NCBI RefSeq assembly: GCF_044759095.2
Contig: NZ_JBIYSM020000043.1
Span: 1 to 37,198, forward strand
Reading direction: 5' to 3'
DNA from: JBIYSM02 sp044759095
GTDB taxonomy: Bacteria; Bacillota; Bacilli; Brevibacillales; Brevibacillaceae
Length of the DNA stretch: 37,198 nt
Positions within the stretch are counted from its first letter, which is position 1. Each line of letters starts with the position of its first letter. Below the pieces are notes generated by a model. That model ran no database searches. It saw nothing but the letters and a program-made list of their open reading frames with translations, and was not told the DNA's origin. The position numbers were made by a program, and so were the translations under genes. Positions 30,762 to 37,198 of the stretch are shown piece after piece.

Positions 30762-31973
30762 TCAAACAGTTTCCCGTTCCCATTCTCTCAGCGTCTGATC
30801 CTTCGGCAGCAGGAAACCGAGCGCTCCGATCAAAGGCATCAGGGAACAGAGCGTAATGACAAAGGCGATGCCCTTCAAGTCTGCCAGATGTCCCAAAACG
30901 GAAGCGCCGATCCCGCCCATTCCGAAGGCGAGACCGATAATCAAGCCTGAGACAGTGCCTATGCGACCGGGCAGCAGCTCCTGGGCGTACACGACTGTCA
31001 CGGAGAAGCTGGACAGGAGGATCAGGCCGGTCAAGAACAGCAGGGGATAGATCCATATGCCGGTCACATAGGGTGTCAGCAGGGTAAGCGGCAGGGCGCC
31101 CAGTGAGGCAAGAATCAACAGGTTTCGTTTGCCGAATCGGTCGGCAAGCGGGCCGCCGAAAAACGTGCCGACGGCTCCGGCGAGGAGGAACAGAAAGACG
31201 CACATCTGCGCATGGGAGAACGTCAACCCTTGGACGTCGATCAGGTAAAACTGAAAAAAGCTTTGATAACCGGCGTGCATCCAGGAGCGGACGCTGACGA
31301 TCAGCACCAGCAGGCTAAGGGCGGTGAGCCGCTTGTGGCGGTAGGCGTAGCTGGCAGCCTGGCTGACAGCCTTTTTTCGCTGTAGCTGCTGCTGCAGGTA
31401 CCAGGTCGCGACGTAGAGAAGCACGGCGAGCGCAATGGCGGCCGGTATGGTAAACCAGGCGGCACCCGCCTGGCCAAGCGGAGCGAAGATTAACACTGTC
31501 ATCAGCGGGGCGAGCGCCTGCCCTGCATTACCGCCTACCTGAAAGATCGATTGGCCGAGGCCGCGGCGCGGGCCGGAGGCCATGTAGGCAACCCGGGAGG
31601 CCTCCGGGTGAAAGACGGCGGAGCCGATGCCGACACAAGCCACGGAAAGCAGGACGAACGCATAATGCTGGGAATAGGCAATCCCCACCATGCCCACGCC
31701 GGAGACGAGCATGGCCAGCGGCAGCAGAAAAGGCCGGGGGGTGCGGTCCGATACATAACCAATAACGGGCTGCAGGACCGAGGCCGTCACATTCATCACC
31801 AGCAGGATCATGCCGATGTGAAAGTAACTGAGACTCAAATTATCCTTCAGAATCGGCAGAACTGCGGGAATCACTGCCTGCAGGCTGTCGTTCAGCAGAT
31901 GGACGAGACTGATGGCAAACAGGACGCGATAAACGGTGGGGGAAGCAGCGGTTGTCGGGGTAATCACTGACAT
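30762..31973 (-). CDS. MFS transporter, fosmidomycin-resistance (Fsr) family
   Basis: 403 residues with twelve predicted membrane segments. Family blocks are SLVHLLNDSLQAVIPAVLP, LQPVIGYVSDRTPRPFLLP, FHPEASRVAYMASGPRRGLG and IFQVGGNAGQALAPL, all close to Fsr and its Bacillus homologues. These export fosmidomycin and possibly other small phosphonates or drugs by proton antiport; the natural substrate is unknown. The frame is open 14 codons further up; the ATG at 31973 was chosen because GGAG lies 8 bases before it. It is in the same direction as the alcohol dehydrogenase gene, 115 bases after it. Confidence 0.88.
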   Translation of the reverse strand: MSVITPTTAASPTVYRVLFAISLVHLLNDSLQAVIPAVLPILKDNLSLSYFHIGMILLVMNVTASVLQPVIGYVSDRTPRPFLLPLAMLVSGVGMVGIAYSQHYAFVLLSVACVGIGSAVFHPEASRVAYMASGPRRGLGQSIFQVGGNAGQALAPLMTVLIFAPLGQAGAAWFTIPAAIALAVLLYVATWYLQQQLQRKKAVSQAASYAYRHKRLTALSLLVLIVSVRSWMHAGYQSFFQFYLIDVQGLTFSHAQMCVFLFLLAGAVGTFFGGPLADRFGKRNLLILASLGALPLTLLTPYVTGIWIYPLLFLTGLILLSSFSVTVVYAQELLPGRIGTVSGLIIGLAFGMGGIGASVLGHLADLKGIAFVITLCSLMPLIGALGFLLPKDQTLREWERETV

Positions 31974-32088
31974 ACGTTCAACTCCATGTACGTAACTTAA
32001 TCCCCACTGTAGCACTGTTTTTTATGACCGTCACTACTGAAGAACCAGCATATGGCGCCTTCGCATACTGCACTTCTCTACATACGCA

Positions 32089-33264
32089 CTACGGCTTACG
32101 GCCTGCGTATGCCGCTTCGAACAGCTGTCGATACTCCTGTGCCGTGATGGTTCGGCAGTTGCTGGGTGTCGAACCGTTTTGAAACGAGGCTTCAGCCAGC
32201 GTGTCAAAGTCCTCGTGTCGCACGTAGGAAAGGGAGGAAAACCGGGGAATGCCGATCTCTTCCGACAGGCCGAACAGAGCCTCAACAAGCCGATCCGATG
32301 CTTCTTCGTCCGACATCCCCTCCGAAGCCAGACCGCAGATGCGGGCAACTCGGGCATGCTTGATGGGATCAGCAGCCGCATTGAAGGCGGTCACATACGG
32401 CAGGAACATGGAGTTGGCCACTCCGTGCGGGGTATCGTACAGCCCGCCCAGTGCTTCCGCCATGCAGTGGACCGAAGCTACATCGGCGTGGGAGAAGGCC
32501 ATTCCGGCCATCAGCGAACCCACCATCATCTCACGGCGTGCTTCCTGATTGCCCCCCTCGCGCACGGCGATCGGCAGGTAGCGCCAGATCCGTTCCATTG
32601 CCGCCAACGCCAGCCCGTCAGAGACGGGATTAGCCAGCCTGCAGGTGTACGCCTCGATGGCGTGGACGAACGCATCCATGCCGGTTGCAGCCGTCAAGCT
32701 TTGGGGCAGGCTGTACGTCGTCACCGGGTCAACCAGTGCCAGTTTTGGTGCAAGCTTTACATCCTTTACAGTCATTTTAAACTGCCGCTCTGTGTCCGTA
32801 ATCACGGCGGAGCGGGTCACTTCCGATCCAGTGCCGGCCGTCGTGGGAATCGCGACGAGCGGCGTCACGTCTTTGGTCACCTTGCCGCGTCCTTCGTACT
32901 GGCGAATGGTTCCCGGGTGGGTATGCAAGAGAGCAATCGCTTTGGCTGAATCGATAACAGAGCCGCCGCCCACCGCCACGATAACCTCCGGATTCCACTC
33001 CCTGGCCAGATCGCCGCCGGCCTGGCAGTCCACATCCTTGGGATTGGCCGAGACCTGGTCAAACACTACGGTCTCAAAGCCTTCCTGCGCAAGGGAAGCC
33101 AGTACCGGTTCCAACAGTCCCGCTGCGCGTATGCCGGGATCGGTTACCATCATTGCCTTCCGACCGGGCACGGTACTTTTGATCCATTCCCCTGCATTGG
33201 AAAGCAGGTTGTCCGCAAAGACAATTCGAGTAGGTAAATCAAAGGAAAATGTCGAAATCATCAT
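32089..33264 (-). CDS. Iron-containing (type III) alcohol dehydrogenase
   Basis: 391 residues. The N-terminal dinucleotide domain has VAVGGGSVIDSAKAIA near 97 and PTTAGTGSEVTRSAVI near 140. The C-terminal helical domain holds the metal ligands: Asp and His in ATGMDAFVHAIEAY and two His in VHCMAEALGGLYDTPHGVAN. Such enzymes interconvert aldehydes and alcohols with NAD(P)H, and many are general fermentative or glycol dehydrogenases. Two ATGs are stacked after GGGAGGAGTG. The substrate cannot be read. No partner gene of a pathway is adjacent. Confidence 0.92.
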   Translation of the reverse strand: MMISTFSFDLPTRIVFADNLLSNAGEWIKSTVPGRKAMMVTDPGIRAAGLLEPVLASLAQEGFETVVFDQVSANPKDVDCQAGGDLAREWNPEVIVAVGGGSVIDSAKAIALLHTHPGTIRQYEGRGKVTKDVTPLVAIPTTAGTGSEVTRSAVITDTERQFKMTVKDVKLAPKLALVDPVTTYSLPQSLTAATGMDAFVHAIEAYTCRLANPVSDGLALAAMERIWRYLPIAVREGGNQEARREMMVGSLMAGMAFSHADVASVHCMAEALGGLYDTPHGVANSMFLPYVTAFNAAADPIKHARVARICGLASEGMSDEEASDRLVEALFGLSEEIGIPRFSSLSYVRHEDFDTLAEASFQNGSTPSNCRTITAQEYRQLFEAAYAGRKP

Positions 33265-33372
33265 AAAACATCACTCCTCCCATACATCTTTTGTGGAAAC
33301 ATTCTACGCCAATCAGGCAGAAACCTGCCTGTCGAGGGAGAGCAGCCGACCAAGCCGAAGGGGGTAGCGTAC

Positions 33373-34329
33373 ATGCTGGAGGATTTCAAAGACTACTGGC
33401 TCATCGTCGGAGGGGCCAACGTCGATGTGAAAGGGGAATCGACGTCCAAACTGCTTTTGGGTACAAGCAATCCGGGAACCGTCACGATGACGGCGGGAGG
33501 GGTCGCCCGTAATGTGGCGGAACACTTGGCACGGTTGGGAGAAGAAGTCCTGCTCTATGCTCTCATTGGAGAAGATGCGGATGGCGAATGGCTGAAGCAG
33601 ACGACGGCAAAAAGCGGAGTAGCGACAAACGGCATGATCCGTGTCGCCGGCCAGCGAACGGGACGTTATCTGGGTATTCACGACAGCAACGGCGAGTTGA
33701 TTACCGCCGTGGCCGACATGGCTGTGAATGAAGCGTGGGACGAGTCCGCCATTCAAGCGGGATTGAGACAGCTGACACATGCGGCTGGCATGTTTGTCGA
33801 CGCCAACCTGCCGAAGCATGTCCTGGAGCGCTTTATCCATGAGGCGAAGCGGCTGGGAGTGAAGATTGTAGCAGATCCTGTTTCCGTCAAAAAAGCCGAG
33901 AAGTGGAAAGGGATGCTGGATGGCTTGTACCTGATGGCCCCCAGCATTGATGAAACGGAAGTCCTGATCGGCACCCGGATCAAGTCCCAGGGAGACATTG
34001 AAAAGGCGGCTGCCCGCCTGCTGGAACAGGGAGTTCAACACGTGATGATCACCTGCGGGACAAAAGGCGTCTATCTGCGAAGCTCGGGAGAGTCAGCCTG
34101 GCTGCCCTCACCGAAAGCGGCGGTACGGGACGTGACGGGAGCGGGGGATGCGTTCACGGCAGGAGTCATGTTTGCCCACAGACTGACCGGGTCACTCACA
34201 GAGCAGGCAGCTTACGGCCTCGCTTTGGCTGGGCTGGTTCTGTCGCCGCAATCGTCGGAAGCGATTCAGGTCAACCGTGAAGCGCTTCTGCAGGCAGCGG
34301 CTGCCTATGCGGACGAAGCGCGTCTGTAA
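33373..34329 (+). CDS. PfkB-family kinase, pseudouridine-kinase-like
   Basis: 318 residues. PfkB signature 1 is GGVARNVAEHLARLGEEVLL (about 41-60), with PsuK-like text before it (VGGANVDVKG, TSNPG). Signature 2 is VRDVTGAGDAFTAGVM near 254, where the aspartate of GAGDAF is the catalytic base. The N-terminal pattern with SNPG and RNVAE resembles PsuK/YeiC, which phosphorylates pseudouridine. The glycosidase partner PsuG is not next to it, so ribose, nucleoside or other sugar substrates remain possible. AAGGGGG is 8 bases upstream of the ATG. Confidence 0.82.
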   Translation: MLEDFKDYWLIVGGANVDVKGESTSKLLLGTSNPGTVTMTAGGVARNVAEHLARLGEEVLLYALIGEDADGEWLKQTTAKSGVATNGMIRVAGQRTGRYLGIHDSNGELITAVADMAVNEAWDESAIQAGLRQLTHAAGMFVDANLPKHVLERFIHEAKRLGVKIVADPVSVKKAEKWKGMLDGLYLMAPSIDETEVLIGTRIKSQGDIEKAAARLLEQGVQHVMITCGTKGVYLRSSGESAWLPSPKAAVRDVTGAGDAFTAGVMFAHRLTGSLTEQAAYGLALAGLVLSPQSSEAIQVNREALLQAAAAYADEARL

Positions 34330-34397
34330 TCCGGTATGAGAAAGCGGACTTTGAAGTACACTACACCATAGTCCAACCACCCAGAGGAGGAGCGCAG

Positions 34398-34535
34398 ATG
34401 GAAAAGAAGTCCAATGACCTAAACGGCAAACAGGAAAGCCGTGTTCGTCACGGAGGTGACGCCCATCAGTCCCATCAAAAAGAGCCCAAGGGACCCGCGC
34501 AGGGCTTCAGTCAAGCGCCAAAAGGGCTGCAATAA
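34398..34535 (+). CDS. 45-residue hydrophilic protein, possible minor spore protein
   Basis: An ATG preceded by GAGGAGG at the right distance opens a 45-residue frame rich in Lys, Gln, His, Gly and Pro (MEKKSNDLNGKQESRVRHGG at the start, SQAPKGLQ at the end), followed by a terminator. It is without any hydrophobic core, like the minor small acid-soluble spore proteins (SspK, SspN and Tlp types), though I cannot match it to one. Too short for standard ORF calling. Confidence 0.6.
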   Translation: MEKKSNDLNGKQESRVRHGGDAHQSHQKEPKGPAQGFSQAPKGLQ

Positions 34536-34547
34536 ATCGGTCTTGAC

Positions 34548-34586
34548 AGCTCCTTCATCCCGCTTAGGCGGGTGGAGGAGCTTTTT
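34548..34586 (+). terminator. Intrinsic terminator after the 45-residue gene
   Basis: AGCTCCT and AGGAGCT form the outer stem and CCCGC and GCGGG the inner stem, followed by TTTTT. Confidence 0.9.
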
Positions 34587-34758
34587 GTTCCCGCACATTT
34601 TTCTACAAAAGCGGACACTGATGTGTTACAATAAGTCAGAGTTTTACAATCCATAGAAAATATGTGAGGATCCTGTCGAATGGCTCGATTCCAACAACTT
34701 TGATGCTGGATTACATAGGAAGAAAAATGAGAGCGAACCAGTAAGGAGTTTGATACGG

Positions 34759-36177
34759 ATGCAGGAAACCTTTGCGAGAAGTCGCGCCTCCGTGCACAAG
34801 CAGAAGAAACCGGTAAAGAGACGCAAAGTCCGCAGGCTGGTTGTTCTGTTTCTGTTTGCGATGCTGATACTGGCAGGCGGTGTGGCCGGGGCGATTTATT
34901 GGAAAATAAACGAAACACTGGGAATCGTCAGTTCAAACACCCGTGACGGGGTAAATACATTGACGGAGGGCGTGGATTCTGCCTATCACTCCGACAAGCC
35001 GATCTCTTTCGTCATCTTGGGACGCGACACCCGCCCGGAGACGGGATCCATGAATACGGATGTCATGATTGTCGCCGTCGCCAATCCCCAGTCAAAAAAA
35101 GTGACCATGGTCTCTCTGCCGCGCGATACCCGAATCAAGATCCCGGGGTACAGCGGCTACCGCAAGATCAACGAGGTCTATGCGGACGGGGAAGCGGAGC
35201 GCCGTCGTGCCGAGCGCAACGGTCAGGTCCCCACGGAAAACGGAGTTACCCTGACGAAAAAGACGCTCAAGGAACTGCTTGGCATCCCGATCGAACACTA
35301 CGTGGAAGTCGATTTTGAGGGCTTCAAGGCGGTGATTGACGAACTGGGCGGCGTCGAGGTAAACGTCGACCGCAAGCTGGTCTACGACGATCCGACGGAT
35401 GACACGCACATCAACCTGGAGCCGGGACTGCAGCTGTTGAACGGCGAGCAGGCGTTGGGGTACGTGCGCCATCGTCATGACAACCGCGGCTATAAGTACT
35501 ACTCCAGCGACTTTGACCGAAGTCGCCGACAGCAGGAAGTCATCAAAGCAATTGTTGACAAGACCACCTCGGTTGAAGGGGTCACAAAGCTTTTCAGCAT
35601 CATGGACGTGGCCGGCGAGCACATCCACACCGACATGCCGGAGGATAAAATCAAAGGATTGGCGATCGACTTTAAAGGATTGAGTTCGGCGTCCATCAAC
35701 AGCCTGGATAACGGCGCGTACTGGAAGTCACCCTTCACGTATTTGCCAAAGGAGAATCTCGACGCGATTCGCACCACCCTGCAATCGGAGATGGGTTTGA
35801 GTGAAAGCGTTGTAGCTCACCTGAACGATTCGCCTGTTAGCGGATCGGGCGGGGAGGAAACGGTTACCAGAACGAAACCGTCCACGAAAAAGAAGCCGAC
35901 CGAATCGGCAGCCCCGGCACCGGCTGCAAAACCAAAGCGGGAATCGTCTTCAGCAAAACCCGGGCAGATTCCGGCTCCGCAGCAAACCGAAACACCCGCT
36001 TCCACTCCGGAAACGACACAGCCTCCCGACATTCAGCCGCCTGCTCAACCGGACGGGGGAACACCGCCGGCTGACATCGGCAGCCAGACGCCGCCGCCTG
36101 ACATTGTTCCGCCTGTTACGCCGGAGCAAAACCCCGGTAACCAAACGCAACCGGACAACGGTACCACAAATTCATAA
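34759..36177 (+). CDS. LytR-CpsA-Psr (LCP) family wall-polymer transferase
   Basis: 472 residues. A basic cytosolic start is followed by one membrane helix (about 34-52, VLFLFAMLILAGGVAGAIYW). The LCP domain lies at about 85-230, with FVILGRDTRP, TDVMIVAVANP, VSLPRDTRIKIPG and YRKINEVYADG, whose Arg and Asp residues contact the lipid pyrophosphate. The last 120 residues are Pro/Thr/Gln-rich low complexity, likely within the wall. LCP enzymes attach teichoic acids or other glycopolymers to peptidoglycan. The ATG at 34759 is 10 bases from TAAGGAG; a TTG at 34750 is too close. It has its own terminator. Confidence 0.92.
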   Translation: MQETFARSRASVHKQKKPVKRRKVRRLVVLFLFAMLILAGGVAGAIYWKINETLGIVSSNTRDGVNTLTEGVDSAYHSDKPISFVILGRDTRPETGSMNTDVMIVAVANPQSKKVTMVSLPRDTRIKIPGYSGYRKINEVYADGEAERRRAERNGQVPTENGVTLTKKTLKELLGIPIEHYVEVDFEGFKAVIDELGGVEVNVDRKLVYDDPTDDTHINLEPGLQLLNGEQALGYVRHRHDNRGYKYYSSDFDRSRRQQEVIKAIVDKTTSVEGVTKLFSIMDVAGEHIHTDMPEDKIKGLAIDFKGLSSASINSLDNGAYWKSPFTYLPKENLDAIRTTLQSEMGLSESVVAHLNDSPVSGSGGEETVTRTKPSTKKKPTESAAPAPAAKPKRESSSAKPGQIPAPQQTETPASTPETTQPPDIQPPAQPDGGTPPADIGSQTPPPDIVPPVTPEQNPGNQTQPDNGTTNS

Positions 36178-36185
36178 TCTATGGA

Positions 36186-36218
36186 AAAAGGGTTGGAGAT
36201 CATCCAGCCCTTTTCTTT
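36186..36218 (+). terminator. Intrinsic terminator of the LCP gene
   Basis: AAAAGGGTTGGA and TCCAGCCCTTTT pair over 12 positions (one G-T) around GATCA, followed by CTTT. Confidence 0.85.
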
Positions 36219-36291
36219 GTATACGAAAACCCCCAGTTCGACTGGGGGTTCAGGAAAGCTTATAGCTATGAGTAGCCATCCTTTGAGCCCG

Positions 36292-36335
36292 GTGATAAGA
36301 TAAGAGCCGGTCTGCCAACCGCTCACACTTATCAC
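36292..36335 (+). promoter_or_regulatory. Leader hairpin next to the tnpA ribosome site
   Basis: GTGATAAG (36292-36299) and CTTATCAC (36328-36335) are perfect complements. The 3' arm touches the AGGAGG ribosome site of tnpA. IS200 elements are known to lower transposase translation by such a structure. Confidence 0.6.
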
Positions 36336-36348
36336 AGGAGGACAAAGG

Positions 36349-36819
36349 ATGGACAAGAGCAGTCTAGCACACACCAAATGGAACTGCAAATATCATATCG
36401 TATTTGCTCCGAAATACCGTAGACAAGTGATATACGGGAAATTGAGAAGAGAGATCGGGAAGATTTTACGGGAGTTATGTGAACGAAAAGGCGTGGAGAT
36501 CATCGAAGCGGAAGCCTGCGTGGATCATATTCACATGCTGGTGAGTATCCCACCCAAGTTAAGTGTATCGGAGTTCATGGGCTATTTAAAGGGAAAAAGC
36601 TCACTAATGATCTTTGATCAGTTTGCAAATCTGAAATACCGATACGGAAACCGTCAATTTTGGTGCCGAGGGTACTATGTAGATACAGTAGGGAGAAATA
36701 AAAAGGTAATTGAGGAATATATTCGTAACCAGTTAGTGGAGGACAAGAATTATGAGCAATTAACGATGAAAGAACTGATCGACCCGTTTACGGGTGAGTC
36801 GGTGAAAAGGGGCAAATAA
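36349..36819 (+). CDS. tnpA: IS200/IS605-family transposase TnpA
   Basis: 156 residues, a complete Y1 HUH transposase. The HUH pair is His60 and His62 in VDHIHMLVSIPP. The nucleophilic tyrosine is Tyr124 in VIEEYIRNQ. The start NCKYHIVFAPKYRR and the block SEFMGYLKGKSS are typical of IS200. It excises and inserts the element as single-stranded DNA, acting at hairpins at both ends. The reading frame is intact, so the element may be active. Confidence 0.96.
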   Translation: MDKSSLAHTKWNCKYHIVFAPKYRRQVIYGKLRREIGKILRELCERKGVEIIEAEACVDHIHMLVSIPPKLSVSEFMGYLKGKSSLMIFDQFANLKYRYGNRQFWCRGYYVDTVGRNKKVIEEYIRNQLVEDKNYEQLTMKELIDPFTGESVKRGK

Positions 36820-36824
36820 AGGAG

Positions 36825-36943
36825 CCCCTTTTCAGGGGCCGCCCGGGGCGACACGCGGTTGGCAGACTTTCAGTGCGCCTTTAAGGCGCTTGCTTGTAAC
36901 ATGCCCTTATAGGGCTGATGGAAGCCACCGGCTAAGCCGGTGG
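36825..36943. repeat. Right-end hairpin cluster of the IS200 element
   Basis: Stems GCCCC/GGGGC, GCGCC/GGCGC, GCCCT/AGGGC and CCACCGGC/GCCGGTGG follow the tnpA stop in order. The first can end the tnpA message; the last is the likely TnpA-recognised right-end hairpin. Confidence 0.65.
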
Positions 36944-36945
36944 TT

Positions 36946-37147
36946 ATGACTGGTGTATAAGAATTTATAAATTTGGACATCCCATACAGCCGCTAGAAAA
37001 GTGTTCGGGGCCCCGCCCGGCGAAGAAAGGGACCCCACTCGGCACAGCGATAGCTAGTTACTCCTGAAAAAATCGTTTTTTGGCAGAAGCATCTCATTGT
37101 GGTGAATCTCAGGGGGCTACTGTGTAACTGTATCCGTTAATCGTTGC
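36946..37147. other. Noncoding right flank
   Basis: About 200 bases without a supported frame. GGGGCCCCGCCCGGC (37009) and GGGACCCCACTCGGC (37029) form a degenerate direct repeat. Nothing else is recognisable. Confidence 0.4.
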
Positions 37148-37198
37148 TTATTTGGCCATTTGGGCTGCTCTTCTGAGGTTATGAGCCCAGATTCCGAA
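37148..37198 (-). CDS. Possible C-terminal end of a transposase, cut by the window edge
   Basis: On the minus strand one frame enters at the window end and reads FGIWAHNLRRAAQMAK before a TAA. The pattern of a small hydrophobic stretch and AHNLRR resembles the last residues of several DDE transposases. Only 16 codons are visible, so this is a weak call. Confidence 0.25.
   Translation of the reverse strand, partial: FGIWAHNLRRAAQMAK

Larger units (their letters stand above)
36228..36945 (+). mobile_element. IS200-type insertion sequence (IS200/IS605 family)
   Basis: About 720 bp, the usual size for IS200. At the left end is a perfect hairpin, AACCCCCAGT/ACTGGGGGTT (36228-36250), which in IS200 blocks transcription entering the element. 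A single tnpA follows, with no tnpB. At the right end lie four hairpins, the last CCACCGGC/GCCGGTGG (36925-36943), as bound by TnpA. There are no terminal inverted repeats or target duplication, as expected for single-strand transposition. The exact ends are approximate. Confidence 0.85.

Noticed and set aside
29338..31203. Minus-strand open frame of 621 codons
   Set aside because: It is antisense to the SEC-C gene, crosses a strong terminator and overlaps the transporter gene in another frame. The residues are low in family-like pattern.
34411..34656. 71-codon frame overlapping the 45-residue gene
   Set aside because: It runs through the terminator and has no ribosome site, whereas the 45-residue frame has both a good site and a stop before the terminator.

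Overview
The window reads as chromosomal DNA of an endospore-forming Firmicute of the order Bacillales. It carries a small acid-soluble spore protein, SpoVAC/AD/AE, a SleB-like cortex hydrolase, YtfI/YtfJ (GerW), strong AGGAGG-type ribosome sites, SLH-domain surface proteins and typical Bacillales housekeeping genes. The moderately high GC and the SLH protein suggest a Brevibacillus-like or related lineage, but there is no rRNA gene here to fix the taxon.

Layout. Positions 1-3900: sensor kinase (minus), TerC-family membrane protein, and a YkoP-like protein overlapping a GT28/UgtP-like glycosyltransferase. Positions 3900-10650: a spore block. It holds an alpha/beta SASP with a SigG-like promoter, a small membrane-protein gene that looks frameshifted, and an operon of the spoVA2 type (DUF1657, DUF421+DUF1657, spoVAC, spoVAD, spoVAE). 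After these come a SleB-like hydrolase, an SLH-3D cell-wall protein and ytfI-ytfJ. Positions 10700-16200: pyruvate carboxylase (minus), a gamma-glutamylcyclotransferase-like protein, an orphan protein, thiol peroxidase and a micro-ORF. Positions 16200-20140: an RluA-type pseudouridine synthase, then an aromatic-catabolism operon (fumarylacetoacetase-like, homogentisate dioxygenase-like, flavin reductase-like) behind a cre-like site and a long folded leader.

Positions 20190-26900: small envelope and unknown genes, map, nadE, a PadR regulator (PhaQ-like) with two downstream minus-strand genes, DedA, YkvA and the exonuclease YhaM. Positions 26898-27341 are a 440-bp noncoding stretch with a nested hairpin about 86 nt long and an intrinsic terminator. 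Positions 27342-30705 form a three-gene cluster of unknown function: a protein with three apparent winged-helix units, a small helical protein, and a 687-residue SEC-C protein with a segment resembling the core-binding domain of tyrosine recombinases. Positions 30760-34540: an Fsr-like exporter, an iron-type alcohol dehydrogenase, a PsuK-like PfkB kinase and a tiny hydrophilic protein. Positions 34759-37198: an LCP-family wall ligase, a complete IS200-type insertion sequence, and a noncoding end that may hold the last codons of a transposase.

The parts most worth attention are the spoVA2-type operon with its DUF1657 proteins, the 27-30.7 kb cluster with the structured noncoding element before it, and the leader of the homogentisate operon. 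All functional statements come from reading motifs by eye; no database search was run.
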